Shown here in pieces: positions 40,570 through 49,187 of a stretch of DNA of 64,000 nucleotides (positions are counted from its first letter, which is position 1; each line of letters begins with the position of its first letter). The notes below the pieces were generated by a model. It had not been told where the DNA came from and searched no databases. It saw only the letters and a list, made by a program, of their open reading frames with translations. This DNA is from Amycolatopsis palatopharyngis (lineage in GTDB: Bacteria > Actinomycetota > Actinomycetes > Mycobacteriales > Pseudonocardiaceae). Made by a program: the position numbers and the translations under genes. The stretch covers positions 1 through 64,000 of the forward strand of contig NZ_PQHZ01000021.1 of assembly GCF_003385185.1 (NCBI RefSeq). The letters run 5' to 3'.

Positions 40570-42101
40570 GGCCTTGTCCTCTCCCGCAGTGCCCTGCGGT
40601 CGAGTTTGCCGTTGGCCGTACGGGGAAGCTCGTCGATGAAGTGAAACGTCTTCGGGCACTTGTAGCCGGGCAACCTTGTCCTGAGGAACTCGCGCAGCCC
40701 GGCGCCGTCGGTAGTCGCTCCCTCGCGTAGCACGACGAAGGCCCAGGGCCGCACGAGTCCGCCGTCGGAGTGCCCGATCACGGCACAGTCCACGACATCC
40801 GGATGACCGATGAGCCGGTGCTCGATCTCGCTCGGCGCGACGAAAATGCCGCCGACCTTGAGCAGTTCGTCGGCGCGTCCATGGTGGGTGAAGTAGCCGT
40901 CACCGTCGCGGCTGAAGAGATCGCCGGTACGGAGGGTGTCACCGTGGAACGTCTCCGCCGACTTCTCCGGGGCGCCGCGGTACTCCAGCGCGATGGTCGG
41001 CCCGGTGACCTCGAGAGTGCCGATCTCACCGTCGGGAAGGCGCTGCCCCCGCTCGTCGACGACACGGGCCGTATAGCCCGGAACCGGGGTGCCGACGGTG
41101 CCCGGCCTGGCCGCGCCGGGCCGGTTGGAAATGTAGATGTGGTAGGCCTCCGACGATCCGATGCCGTCCAGTACCGGCACACCGAAGGCGTGGTCCCAGC
41201 GGCGAAGCAGTTCGGCGGGCAGAGCCTCACCGGCCGAGGTGCACAGGCGCAGCGAGCTCAGGTCGGCGTCGGCCGCGCGGGGGTGGGCGGCCATGGCACT
41301 CATCATCGTCGGCACGTTGACCAGGATGCTCGGCCGATGCCGCTCGATCAGCTCGAAGATCAGTTCGGGTGTGCTGCGCTCGGGAAAAACGATCCCCGTC
41401 GCGCCTACCGCGAACGGGAAGAGGGCGACGAGGTCACGTGCGTAACCGAAGAACAGCTTGGGGACCGCCAGCACCAGGTCACCGGAGTTCAGTTCCAGTA
41501 CGTCACGGGCGTAGCACTCGAAGCTGCGCAGTGCGCTGCGAACGGGATGAACACACGCTTTCGGTGATCCCGTGCTGCCGGTGGTGAACTTCCAGATGGC
41601 GACGTCGCCGGCCGACATGTCGACCGCGTCGCGCACCGGCTCCGTCTGCTCCAGCAGTGTCTCGAGTGGACGCTCGCCTGCGTTCAGCAGTTCCGGCGCG
41701 ACACCCGTCGTCATGACCGTTGGCAGGTGCTCGCCCGTGAGCGTGCTCAGCGCCTGCCGTATCGGGCCGAGGGTCTGCGCGTCCACAACTACGACCGAAG
41801 GCTCGGTGTAGCGCAGGAAGTACGCGTAGGCCTCGGGATCGAGAAACGTGTAGACCTCGGCGGTGATCGCGCCAATACGCTGTGCGCCGAACCAGGTCGC
41901 GACGAACTCCACGCTGTCGGCGCAGGCCAGCAGCACCCGGTCCCCCCTGACGACACCGAGGCACCGCAGCGCACCCGCCGTTCGGTCGGCGAGGTCCTTC
42001 AGCCGCCCGTAGGAGCAGTGGACCTCGCCGCAGATCAGGGCACTGGCATCCGAGCGGCCTTCGGTCAGGTTGTGGTCGAGGAAGCGCGCCGCGAGGTTCA
42101 C
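40566..42101 (-). CDS. Aryl-CoA ligase, probably 2-aminobenzoate-CoA ligase
   Basis: 511 residues of the benzoate-CoA ligase branch of the ANL superfamily. Motif TTGSTGSPKACVHPV binds ATP phosphates, KLFFGYARDL is typical of benzoate-type ligases, HHGRADELLKVGGIFVAPSE is the hinge, and NGKLDRRAL carries the catalytic Lys. It would activate anthranilate (2-aminobenzoate) to its CoA thioester at the cost of ATP. The substrate is inferred from the adjacent anthraniloyl-CoA monooxygenase/reductase and kynureninase. The GTG at 42101 follows AAGGAGG and overlaps the creatininase-like gene's stop. Confidence 0.88.
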   Translation of the reverse strand: MNLAARFLDHNLTEGRSDASALICGEVHCSYGRLKDLADRTAGALRCLGVVRGDRVLLACADSVEFVATWFGAQRIGAITAEVYTFLDPEAYAYFLRYTEPSVVVVDAQTLGPIRQALSTLTGEHLPTVMTTGVAPELLNAGERPLETLLEQTEPVRDAVDMSAGDVAIWKFTTGSTGSPKACVHPVRSALRSFECYARDVLELNSGDLVLAVPKLFFGYARDLVALFPFAVGATGIVFPERSTPELIFELIERHRPSILVNVPTMMSAMAAHPRAADADLSSLRLCTSAGEALPAELLRRWDHAFGVPVLDGIGSSEAYHIYISNRPGAARPGTVGTPVPGYTARVVDERGQRLPDGEIGTLEVTGPTIALEYRGAPEKSAETFHGDTLRTGDLFSRDGDGYFTHHGRADELLKVGGIFVAPSEIEHRLIGHPDVVDCAVIGHSDGGLVRPWAFVVLREGATTDGAGLREFLRTRLPGYKCPKTFHFIDELPRTANGKLDRRALRERTRP

Positions 42102-42868
42102 TGCCCGTACACCTCCTTCGCCAGTTCCCGCACCGCGTCGGCGAGCATCGAGATCAGTGTTTCGTAGGTGGTGGAACCCTCCGCCCCACTGGCTTCGGCG
42201 GGCGCTCCGCAGTACGCGTCGCGCATTCCCATCGCCTCGAACGTCGATTTGCCGTCTGCCATGGCTGCTGGCATGTTCACCCTGACCCTGGGCAGAGTCC
42301 GCATCGCGGCGGTGTCGATCAGTTCGGGGCGTTCCGCCAGTACGAGGGAAGTCTCGTAGCGACCCGCATGGCACTCCCCGGCACGGAACTCCGCCGTGAG
42401 CCGCTCGGCCTGCCGCCTGCGCACCAGGTCGAGATGTCCGATGTGGACCCCGTGGCGGGTTTCCATGGTTCGCACCGCGCGGCGAAGGGTCTCGACATGC
42501 TCCGGCTCGAAGTGGTTGTTCACCAGCACGACGCGGGGAAGTCCCTGCCGCAGCAGTGCGGTGCACACCTCCACCACGAGGGCGTGCAGGGTGTCCTCGC
42601 TGACGTGCACCGCCCCTGGGAACGAGGCCGCGTACCTGGTGACGCCGTAGGGCAGTGCGGGCAGGATCAGCAACCGCACCTGCTCGTCGCCGGCGAAGTG
42701 GGCCACGGCGCGTTCGCATACCGCCGAGGAGATCAGGCCGTCGGTGCCAAGTGGGGCGTGTGGTCCGTGTGCTTCCACGGCACCGATCGGCAGCAGCAGC
42801 ACCGGTACCCGGTCACCGGTCCGCAGTGCGGCCACCTGCGGTGAGGTCAGATTGGCGAAGTAGGTCAT
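42098..42868 (-). CDS. Creatininase-family metal-dependent amidohydrolase, candidate formylkynurenine formamidase
   Basis: 256 residues. The creatininase-fold metal ligands are present: Glu32 and His34 in GAVEAHGPHAPL, Asp43 in GTDG, His119 in VNNHFEPEH, and a late Glu in HAGRYETS. Family members hydrolyse amide bonds, and one, archaeal ArfB, is a deformylase. The cluster makes N-formylkynurenine by tryptophan dioxygenase and uses kynurenine by kynureninase, yet has no KynB-type formamidase. This enzyme, locked in the operon by overlaps at both ends, is the best candidate for that step. Acting on a later ring-opened amide is the alternative. Confidence 0.85.
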   Translation of the reverse strand: MTYFANLTSPQVAALRTGDRVPVLLLPIGAVEAHGPHAPLGTDGLISSAVCERAVAHFAGDEQVRLLILPALPYGVTRYAASFPGAVHVSEDTLHALVVEVCTALLRQGLPRVVLVNNHFEPEHVETLRRAVRTMETRHGVHIGHLDLVRRRQAERLTAEFRAGECHAGRYETSLVLAERPELIDTAAMRTLPRVRVNMPAAMADGKSTFEAMGMRDAYCGAPAEASGAEGSTTYETLISMLADAVRELAKEVYGQ

Positions 42869-44955
42869 GTTGCCTCCCCAGGAAAGTCCACGATGCACAG
42901 GTCGGCCCTGCCTGCCGACAGTGCGGTGTTCACCTCGTCGAGCGTGGTGAGGTAGCCCCCGACCAGCGTGGGTACCGCGGCCTCACTGCGGACCCGGTCG
43001 CTGAGTGTGGTGAGGAATCCCCGACGGTAGACCGGATGCGCGCCTGCCGCGGTCTGACCCGCCTCGACGTGCACCAGATCGGCGCCGTTCGCCACCATCG
43101 CGGCGGCGATCTCGATACCCGCTTCCGTGTCGTTTCCCCGGGCGGCCCAGTCGGTGACACTCAACCGGACGGCCAGCACCCGTTCGGGCGCGGCCGCGCG
43201 AACCGCGGCGAGTACGTCCAGGGGGTAGCGCAGGCGGCGCGCGGGGTCGCCCCCGTAGTCGTCTTCGCGCAGGTTCGACAACGGGGAAAGGAACCCGGCC
43301 AGCAGCCCGCCGTGCGCGCAGTCGAGTTCGAGGACGTCGAACCCGGCCACGTCGGCGTGGCTCGCCGCGGTGGCGAACGCCGCGCGGACTCGGTCGATGT
43401 CCCCCTGCGTCATCGCCTTCGGCACCTGGCAACCGGGACCGTAGGGCAGCGCGGATGCCGCCAGCAACGGCCAGGACCGCGCTTTCGGTAGCGCGATGTC
43501 CACACCGGAATGCGCTGGGCGGGTCGCCCCGCGCCTGCCGGCATGGGCGAGGCGGATTCCGGCCAGCGCGCCCTCGACGTGTACGCGGGCCACCGCCTCG
43601 GCCCACGGCGCTTCCATGGTCGCCGTGTCCGGGCTGACCCTGCCCTCCTCGCTGACCGCGGCGGGCCCCGCGAGAACCAGCCCTGCTCCGCGCCGGGCCG
43701 ATTCGGCGAGTCCGATGTGGTCGGCCGCGAGCAGCACGATCCGGTTGGGCACCGTGGTCCCGCGCAGGTGCAGCGGTGCCAGCGCGGGTGGCGGGCCGAA
43801 CAGCTTTTCCTTGCCACCTGCGAACTCCGTATCCGCCGTGCGCACGAAGTCCGGGTCGCGCACGGTGAGATTCGCGTGCCCGATCCGCCCGCTGCGGGTG
43901 AGCAGGTTCATCGCGAACTGACGCGGCGCGAGGCGATCGTGCAGGTGCACACGAGCGAAGTAGTCCGCACTCTCGCCCGCGGCCCGCTGGAACCGCTCGA
44001 CGACCGGCTGCCGGTCGTTCTCGTAGTCGGTCAGGGCAGCACGAAGCGCGGCGGCATCGTCGCCACGATGGGCGATGGACTGCGCGAGTGAGATCGCATC
44101 CTCCATCGCGAGTTTGGTGCCGGAGCCGATGGTGAAATGGGCCGTATGCGCCGCGTCGCCGATGAGCACGGTGTTCCCGCTGTGCCAGTTGCGGTTGCGT
44201 ATCCGGGGAAACGTCAGCCAGGACGACTTGTTGGACATCAGGCGATGCCCTTCGAGGTCCGCGGCGAACAGGGTCGCGCAGAAGTCGATGCTCTCCTGCT
44301 CGCCCATCAGGTCCAGTCCCGTCGCGCGCCAGATGGCTTCCGGGCATTCCACGATGAAGGTGCTGGTGTGCTCGTCGTACGGGTACGCGTGCACCTGGAC
44401 CATGCCGTGCTCGGTGTCGGCGAAGATGAACCGGAACGCGTCGAGTACCAGATCGGTGCCGTACCAGATGTAGCGGCAGCCCTGCGGCGTCAGGGTGGTG
44501 CCGAACGCCGCCTCCGACCCGCGTCGTACGACGCTGTTCGCCCCGTCCGCACCGACCAGCAGGTCGGCGTCCGCGCCCGCCGTGTCCGGGTCGTCGATCT
44601 CGACGCCGAAACGCAGTTCGACTCCGAGTCCGGCGCAGCGTCGCTGCAGGATGCCGAGCAGGCGTTTACGCGAGATGGCGGAGAAGGCGTGCCCACGGCA
44701 GCGTTGCAGGGTCGCACGATAGGAGATGTCGATGGCGTCCCAGTGGGCGAATGTCGCGGTGATGTCGAGGTAGCTCGGGTGGTCGGCCTCGCGCAGCGCG
44801 CCGAGTGTCTCCTCGGAGAACACCACCCCCCACCCGAACGTCGCATTCGGTGGATTCCGCTCCAGTACGGTGATGTCGTGGTCCGCGTTGGCCTTCTTGA
44901 GCAGTATCGCCAGATACAGCCCAGACGGTCCCGCGCCGATGATGCGGATCCTCAT
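42865..44955 (-). CDS. Bifunctional anthraniloyl-CoA monooxygenase/reductase (salicylyl-CoA 5-hydroxylase type)
   Basis: 696 residues in two parts. The N-terminal flavin hydroxylase (about 1-380) has the FAD motif IIGAGPSGLYLAILLKK (5-21), the GD motif TVLIGDAAHTAHFTIGSG and FGWGVVFSEETLGAL. The C-terminal half resembles old-yellow-enzyme flavin reductases (HGGLLAGFLSPLSNLREDDY). The Azoarcus enzyme of this type hydroxylates and then reduces 2-aminobenzoyl-CoA, breaking aromaticity. Such fusions are usually about 770-790 residues; this one stops at LCIVDFPGEAT, so the reductase end looks short. Both ends overlap neighbouring genes by four bases. Confidence 0.87.
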   Translation of the reverse strand: MRIRIIGAGPSGLYLAILLKKANADHDITVLERNPPNATFGWGVVFSEETLGALREADHPSYLDITATFAHWDAIDISYRATLQRCRGHAFSAISRKRLLGILQRRCAGLGVELRFGVEIDDPDTAGADADLLVGADGANSVVRRGSEAAFGTTLTPQGCRYIWYGTDLVLDAFRFIFADTEHGMVQVHAYPYDEHTSTFIVECPEAIWRATGLDLMGEQESIDFCATLFAADLEGHRLMSNKSSWLTFPRIRNRNWHSGNTVLIGDAAHTAHFTIGSGTKLAMEDAISLAQSIAHRGDDAAALRAALTDYENDRQPVVERFQRAAGESADYFARVHLHDRLAPRQFAMNLLTRSGRIGHANLTVRDPDFVRTADTEFAGGKEKLFGPPPALAPLHLRGTTVPNRIVLLAADHIGLAESARRGAGLVLAGPAAVSEEGRVSPDTATMEAPWAEAVARVHVEGALAGIRLAHAGRRGATRPAHSGVDIALPKARSWPLLAASALPYGPGCQVPKAMTQGDIDRVRAAFATAASHADVAGFDVLELDCAHGGLLAGFLSPLSNLREDDYGGDPARRLRYPLDVLAAVRAAAPERVLAVRLSVTDWAARGNDTEAGIEIAAAMVANGADLVHVEAGQTAAGAHPVYRRGFLTTLSDRVRSEAAVPTLVGGYLTTLDEVNTALSAGRADLCIVDFPGEAT

Positions 44956-45752
44956 CCGAGGACCTCGCGCAGCCGGTCCACCTCGTCCACATCGGACACG
45001 GTGGGCAACAGGATCAGTTCGTCACAGCCCGCGTCACGGTAACCCCGCACGAGATCAGCGACGGCGCTCGCAGTGGTGAGGTTGGCCGCGGCGATCCGCT
45101 CGGCGAACGGACCGGTGAAGGCGTAGTAGTCCCGCAGGTAGTCCGTTCCCCGTTCGGGCTCGCCGAGGGCGAAGTAGGCCTGTCCCCACAGCAGCGGCCT
45201 GCCGGGCCTGCCAAGATCCCGCCAGGCGGCCTGGGCTCTGGTCGCGGCCGAGGCGAACGCCCGTGGCGGACCACCACCGTGGGCGTAACCGTCGGAGTAG
45301 CGCGCCATTCGCTCGAGTGCCGGTCCGCCCGCACCGCCGACCAGCAGTCGCTGTCCGGAGTCCCGGCCCCGCAGGTGCGCCAGTTGTTCGGAGAGGCGCC
45401 TGCCCCTTGTCGACGGATCCGTTTGCGCTGCCGTGTAGTCGTCCTCTCGAGCCCCGATGGCCAGGCCGAGGGTGAGCCGGTTGCCGGAGATGGCCTGCAC
45501 GGAGTCCACTTGTTTGGCGAGCATCGCGGTCGAACGCAGCGGCCCGATCGCGATCATCGTGGCGAGCCGGATTCTTTCGGTGACAGCGGCTGCCGCGGCG
45601 AGCGCGGTGAACGGCTCGATGCTCTCGTAGACCAGCCGGTCGAGCACCGCGAGCGTGGAGAACGGCCCGGCTTCGGCTCGGCGTGCCCACTCTGTCAACA
45701 GTGCTCCGCCTGCCCCCGGTGTCGTGTTCGGCAGCCCGATCCCGACTCTCAT
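44952..45752 (-). CDS. LLM-class (luciferase-like) flavin-dependent oxidoreductase
   Basis: 266 residues of the bacterial luciferase-like TIM barrel: MRVGIGLPNTTPGAGG at the start, then IRLATMIAIGPLRSTAMLAK and LTLGLAIGAREDDY. Members use FMN or F420. It is the first gene of the operon, so it may act early in the pathway, but which step it catalyses cannot be read from the sequence. The ATG at 45752 is preferred to a TTG at 45761 because a TAATTT box lies seven bases upstream of it, as in a leaderless transcript. Its stop overlaps the next start. Confidence 0.85.
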   Translation of the reverse strand: MRVGIGLPNTTPGAGGALLTEWARRAEAGPFSTLAVLDRLVYESIEPFTALAAAAAVTERIRLATMIAIGPLRSTAMLAKQVDSVQAISGNRLTLGLAIGAREDDYTAAQTDPSTRGRRLSEQLAHLRGRDSGQRLLVGGAGGPALERMARYSDGYAHGGGPPRAFASAATRAQAAWRDLGRPGRPLLWGQAYFALGEPERGTDYLRDYYAFTGPFAERIAAANLTTASAVADLVRGYRDAGCDELILLPTVSDVDEVDRLREVLG

Positions 45753-45787
45753 CCCAGACAAATTACACCCGAGCGCGGTGAGGTGTA
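45753..45787. promoter_or_regulatory. Divergent promoter and candidate PaaX operator
   Basis: On the minus strand TAATTT (45765-45760) lies seven bases before the operon's first ATG. An inverted repeat, TACACC (45764-45769) and GGTGTA (45782-45787) with a 12-base centre, overlaps this box. It is well placed for control of both directions by the adjacent PaaX-like protein. Confidence 0.5.
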
Positions 45788-45890
45788 TACAGTCAAACTG
45801 GCTGATCTATTCGTGATGATGGGAGTTGAATGGGTGAACGCGCTCCGGCCGAAGGTCGGTACTTCGGAGAAGTTCGGCCGCCATACCGGC

Positions 45891-46709
45891 ATGACTGACG
45901 CCCGCGCACCACAGGAACTGATCGTGACGATGCTCGGCAGCTACGTCCGGCCGAGGGCGGAGCGGTCGGTTTGGGCGGGTGGACTCGTGGCGCTGCTCGG
46001 TGAACTCGGCTACTCCGAAGGGGCGGCCCGGATCGCACTGGCTCGCCTCGTCCACCGCGAGCTGCTGCACCGGCGCAAGGACGGTCGCAGGGTGCACTAC
46101 ACCCTCACCGACCGTGCCATCGCCCTGCTCGACGACGGGGACCGGCGAATATTCACCCTCGGCAGGCAGCGGACCGAGCCGGGGGAGTGGACCCTGCTCT
46201 GGCACAACGTGCCGGAGGATCGGCGTCGCGAGCGCGAGCGGCTGGTCCGGCGCCTGCGCTTTCTCGGCTTCGGGACCCTCGGGGACGGCACCTGGCTCAC
46301 ACCGCACGACCGAGAGGCCGAAGTCGTGGCCCTGCTCGAGGAACTCGGCATCGACGGACACGCCGGACTGCTCAGGGGCCGTCTCACCGGCTCGCTCGAC
46401 CCCGCCACCGTGATTCATCGGGCCTGGAATCTGGATGAGCTCGGCAGGCGCTATACCGAGTTCGTGCGGCGGTTCCGCGGAGCCGCCACCGGACGGGACG
46501 CAGGAGCGCTCGAGGAACCGGCCGCGTTCGGTATCCGGACGACACTCGTGCATCTGTTCCGGCAGTTCCCCATGCTCGACCCGGAACTACCCCACGATCT
46601 CGTCGCCCCGCCACGTAATCGCGACGAAGCCGTACGACTGTTCGACGATCTCTACGCGACGCTGGCCGAACCCGCCCAGCGCCACTTCGACGAGGTGACC
46701 AAGCCATGA
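45891..46709 (+). CDS. PaaX-family transcriptional repressor
   Basis: 272 residues. The N-terminal winged helix (about 5-80) shows as ELIVTMLGSYVRP, LGELGYSEGAARIALARLVH and RRKDGRRVHYTLTD, and the PaaX central and C-terminal domains follow. PaaX represses phenylacetate degradation and is released by an aryl-CoA ester. A CoA ester of anthranilate would be the logical ligand here. The ATG at 45891 fits the usual family start; in-frame starts at 45816/45819 are alternatives. Its TGA overlaps the ATG of the dioxygenase gene. Confidence 0.87.
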   Translation: MTDARAPQELIVTMLGSYVRPRAERSVWAGGLVALLGELGYSEGAARIALARLVHRELLHRRKDGRRVHYTLTDRAIALLDDGDRRIFTLGRQRTEPGEWTLLWHNVPEDRRRERERLVRRLRFLGFGTLGDGTWLTPHDREAEVVALLEELGIDGHAGLLRGRLTGSLDPATVIHRAWNLDELGRRYTEFVRRFRGAATGRDAGALEEPAAFGIRTTLVHLFRQFPMLDPELPHDLVAPPRNRDEAVRLFDDLYATLAEPAQRHFDEVTKP

Positions 46710-47488
46710 CCGAACCGAATCCCGCGCTCACCTACACCTCCTACCTCGCACTGGACGAGGTCCTCGCCGCACAGCGCCCGCGCTCCGACGAGCACGACGA
46801 GCTGCTCTTCATCGTGATTCACCAGGTGTACGAGCTCTGGTTCAAGCAGTTGTTGCACGAGTTGGCCTACGCGCAGCAGCGTCTGGCCGAGGGCGATACC
46901 GCGCACGCGTTGCGGACACTGCGCCGGGTGTTGACGGTGCTCAAGGTCGCGGTCGCCCAGATCGATGTCCTGGAGACGATGACGCCGAGCCAGTTCACCT
47001 GCTTCCGGGAACGGCTCGACGCGGCGAGCGGCTTCCAGTCCGCGCAGTTCCGCGAGCTGGAGGTGGTGCTCGGCAGGCGGGACGAGCGCGTGCTCAGGAA
47101 CTACCCCGAGGGAAGTGCGGCTCGCGAGCGGATCGCGGCGGCGATGGAGCGCCCCTCGGTGTTCGACTCGTTCCTCGCCTACCTCGGCGTGCACGGCTAC
47201 CCGGTGCCGACCGGCCGCGACCTCACCACACCGCTCGAGCCCTCGGCCGAGGTCCAGGAGATGTTGCTGCGGGTGTACGCGGACGACGGGGGACCCGCAT
47301 CGGTATGCGAGCACCTGGTGGACCTCGACGAGGGCATGCAGGAATGGCGTTACCGGCACGTGAAGATGGTCGAGCGCACGATCGGGGATCGCTCGGGCAC
47401 CGGCGGATCCTCCGGTGCGGCGTATCTGCGGACGACCTTGTTCACGCCGATGTTCCCCGACCTGTGGGCCGTGCGGAGCAGGTTGTGA
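46706..47488 (+). CDS. kynA: Tryptophan 2,3-dioxygenase
   Basis: 260 residues, the bacterial TDO length. It opens the indole ring of L-tryptophan with O2 to N-formylkynurenine. The active-site His39 lies in FIVIHQVYELWFKQ, and the proximal haem ligand is His218 in WRYRHVKMVERTIG. The family stretches TPSQFTCFRERLDAASGFQS and AQFRELEVVLG are intact. Its ATG overlaps the regulator stop and its TGA overlaps the kynureninase GTG, so regulator, dioxygenase and kynureninase form one coupled unit. Confidence 0.96.
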   Translation: MTEPNPALTYTSYLALDEVLAAQRPRSDEHDELLFIVIHQVYELWFKQLLHELAYAQQRLAEGDTAHALRTLRRVLTVLKVAVAQIDVLETMTPSQFTCFRERLDAASGFQSAQFRELEVVLGRRDERVLRNYPEGSAARERIAAAMERPSVFDSFLAYLGVHGYPVPTGRDLTTPLEPSAEVQEMLLRVYADDGGPASVCEHLVDLDEGMQEWRYRHVKMVERTIGDRSGTGGSSGAAYLRTTLFTPMFPDLWAVRSRL

Positions 47489-48687
47489 GCGGGCCGGTCA
47501 CGCTGGCCGGGGTGCGCGGCACACCTAACGCGCTCGCCCCGCACTACTCCCGGTTCCGCGTCGCCGAACGGCTCTCGCTCACCGGCCACTCACACCAGGC
47601 CTGGCCGGACGCGGCCCGGCAGGCCATGTCGGACGCCTTCGACGACGCCGCGACGGAACTGGACGGCAAATGGGAGCGGGCGTTCGCGAAGGCCGAGGAA
47701 GTACGCGACGGCTACCGGACGCTGCTCGGCGACCCCGGCGGTGAGCTCGCACTGGGAGCCAACACCCACGAACTGCTGATCCGGCTGCTGTCCGCACTCG
47801 ACCTGCGTGCGAGGCCGCGACTCGTCACCACTGACGGTGAGTTCCACACGGTACGCAGGCAGCTGACCCGGCTCGGGGAGGCAGGCCTGGAGATCGTGCG
47901 GGTCCCCACGGCGCCGATGCGCACACTCGCCGAGCGGCTGGCTGCCGAAACGAATACGAACACGGCCGCGGTACTGGTCTCGCGGGTGCTGTTCGAGACC
48001 GCCAGGATAGTCCCGGGCCTGGGTGAGCTGGCCGCCGCCTGCCGGCGCAGCGAGGTGGAGCTGGTCGTCGACGCCTACCACGCGCTGGGTGTGGTGCCAA
48101 CGCCGATTCACGACCTCGGCCTCGGCGACGCGTGGATACTCGGTGGCGGCTACAAGTACCTGCAGCTCGGTGAGGGCAACTGCGTGCTGCGCCTGCCCGC
48201 GCACGCGGCCCGCTTGCGGCCAGCCGTCACCGGCTGGTTCGCCGAGTTCGGCGACCTCGACCAGGAGCGTGCCACCGGCAGGGTGGGCTATGCGTCGGGG
48301 GCCGAGCGGTTCGCCGGAGCCACCTACGATCCCGTCAGTCACTACCGAGGCGCCACGGTGTTCCGGTTCTTCGCCGAGCACGGACTGGACGACGCGCTGT
48401 TGCGGGAGATCTCACGCCATCAGATAGGACTGCTCGCGGACCGCTTCGACCGGCTGGACCTGCCGGAGGACGAGATCGCGATGGATCGGGAGACGCCACT
48501 GGCGGAGATCGGCGGCTTCCTCGCCCTGCGCTGCCGGGACGCGGCGGGGGTATGCCGCGCACTGGCGGAGCGTGGGGTGCGCAGTGACAGCAGGGGCGAA
48601 TATCTGCGGCTCGGGCCCGCGCCTTACCACTCCGACAGTCAGCTGGAGTCGGCGATGGACGCGCTCGGCGAGGTCATCCGGGGTTGA
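47485..48687 (+). CDS. kynU: Kynureninase
   Basis: 400 residues, PLP-dependent fold type I. It splits kynurenine to anthranilate and alanine. The PLP-binding Lys224 lies in LGGGYKYLQLGEGN, and Asp196 and His199 in VVDAYHALG position the cofactor ring. LTGHSHQAWPD resembles the phosphate-binding start of the family. The start overlaps the dioxygenase stop (GTGA). A perfect 18-bp hairpin follows the stop. The product is the expected substrate of the aryl-CoA ligase in the divergent operon. Confidence 0.92.
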   Translation: MSGPVTLAGVRGTPNALAPHYSRFRVAERLSLTGHSHQAWPDAARQAMSDAFDDAATELDGKWERAFAKAEEVRDGYRTLLGDPGGELALGANTHELLIRLLSALDLRARPRLVTTDGEFHTVRRQLTRLGEAGLEIVRVPTAPMRTLAERLAAETNTNTAAVLVSRVLFETARIVPGLGELAAACRRSEVELVVDAYHALGVVPTPIHDLGLGDAWILGGGYKYLQLGEGNCVLRLPAHAARLRPAVTGWFAEFGDLDQERATGRVGYASGAERFAGATYDPVSHYRGATVFRFFAEHGLDDALLREISRHQIGLLADRFDRLDLPEDEIAMDRETPLAEIGGFLALRCRDAAGVCRALAERGVRSDSRGEYLRLGPAPYHSDSQLESAMDALGEVIRG

Positions 48688-48703
48688 CCGGGTGTCCCCC
48701 GCG

Positions 48704-48748
48704 CCGCTGTCGATGCGGCCGGTGCAGAGTCGGCCGCATCGACAGCGG
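48704..48748. terminator. Bidirectional terminator after kynureninase
   Basis: CCGCTGTCGATGCGGCCG (48704-48721) pairs perfectly over 18 bp with 48731-48748 around a nine-base loop. It lies between convergent genes and ends the tryptophan catabolic cluster. Confidence 0.85.
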
Positions 48749-48769
48749 GCGCCCTCCTCGCGCCAGGCG

Positions 48770-49048
48770 TCACGCCGCAGGATGCGCGGAGGCCAGGAGG
48801 GCTGTTCCGGCCCGCGTCAGCGTCGCCGGAGCGAGCTTCGCGGGGCCGTGGGGGCCGGTGGAGGTGATCAGACCGTCCTGAACGAGCATGTGTGCCGCGA
48901 ACTGGTCGCAACAGGCGATGCCGTCCACCAGCAGATCGGGTTCACGACTGAGCGTGAGTTGTGCGCGGCCGGCCGCGACGGCGCGAAGGATCGCTAGGCT
49001 CCGTCCGGTCGGCGCGCGGCCAGGAACCGTTGTCACTGGTGTGGACAT
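48770..49048 (-). CDS. Small winged-helix-like hypothetical protein
   Basis: 92 residues from the ATG at 49048; conservation-like composition begins there, and the longer upstream frame is irregular. The order of helices and the end LTRAGTALLASAH look like a small winged-helix domain with a C-terminal wing (LITSTGPHGPAKLAPATLT). Two adjacent Cys (IACCDQFAAHML) are notable. No known family is assigned. It sits between the kynurenine cluster terminator and a LysR gene. Confidence 0.55.
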   Translation of the reverse strand: MSTPVTTVPGRAPTGRSLAILRAVAAGRAQLTLSREPDLLVDGIACCDQFAAHMLVQDGLITSTGPHGPAKLAPATLTRAGTALLASAHPAA

Positions 49049-49187
49049 ACTCGTGTTTCCTTGTGCGGTTCCCCGGCCCTTGGTCGCGGCCGGAGTGGAA
49101 TTCACTGTGTAGGTCCAGACCTTGCCGCACGCGCTGATGTGATGGTCATCCCAATCGGCCATAACATCGGCACTAGGTCGGACGAGT

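Noticed and set aside
42983-44347. A 454-residue frame within the monooxygenase/reductase gene
   Set aside because: Arg-rich shadow in the +1 frame, with no ribosome site.
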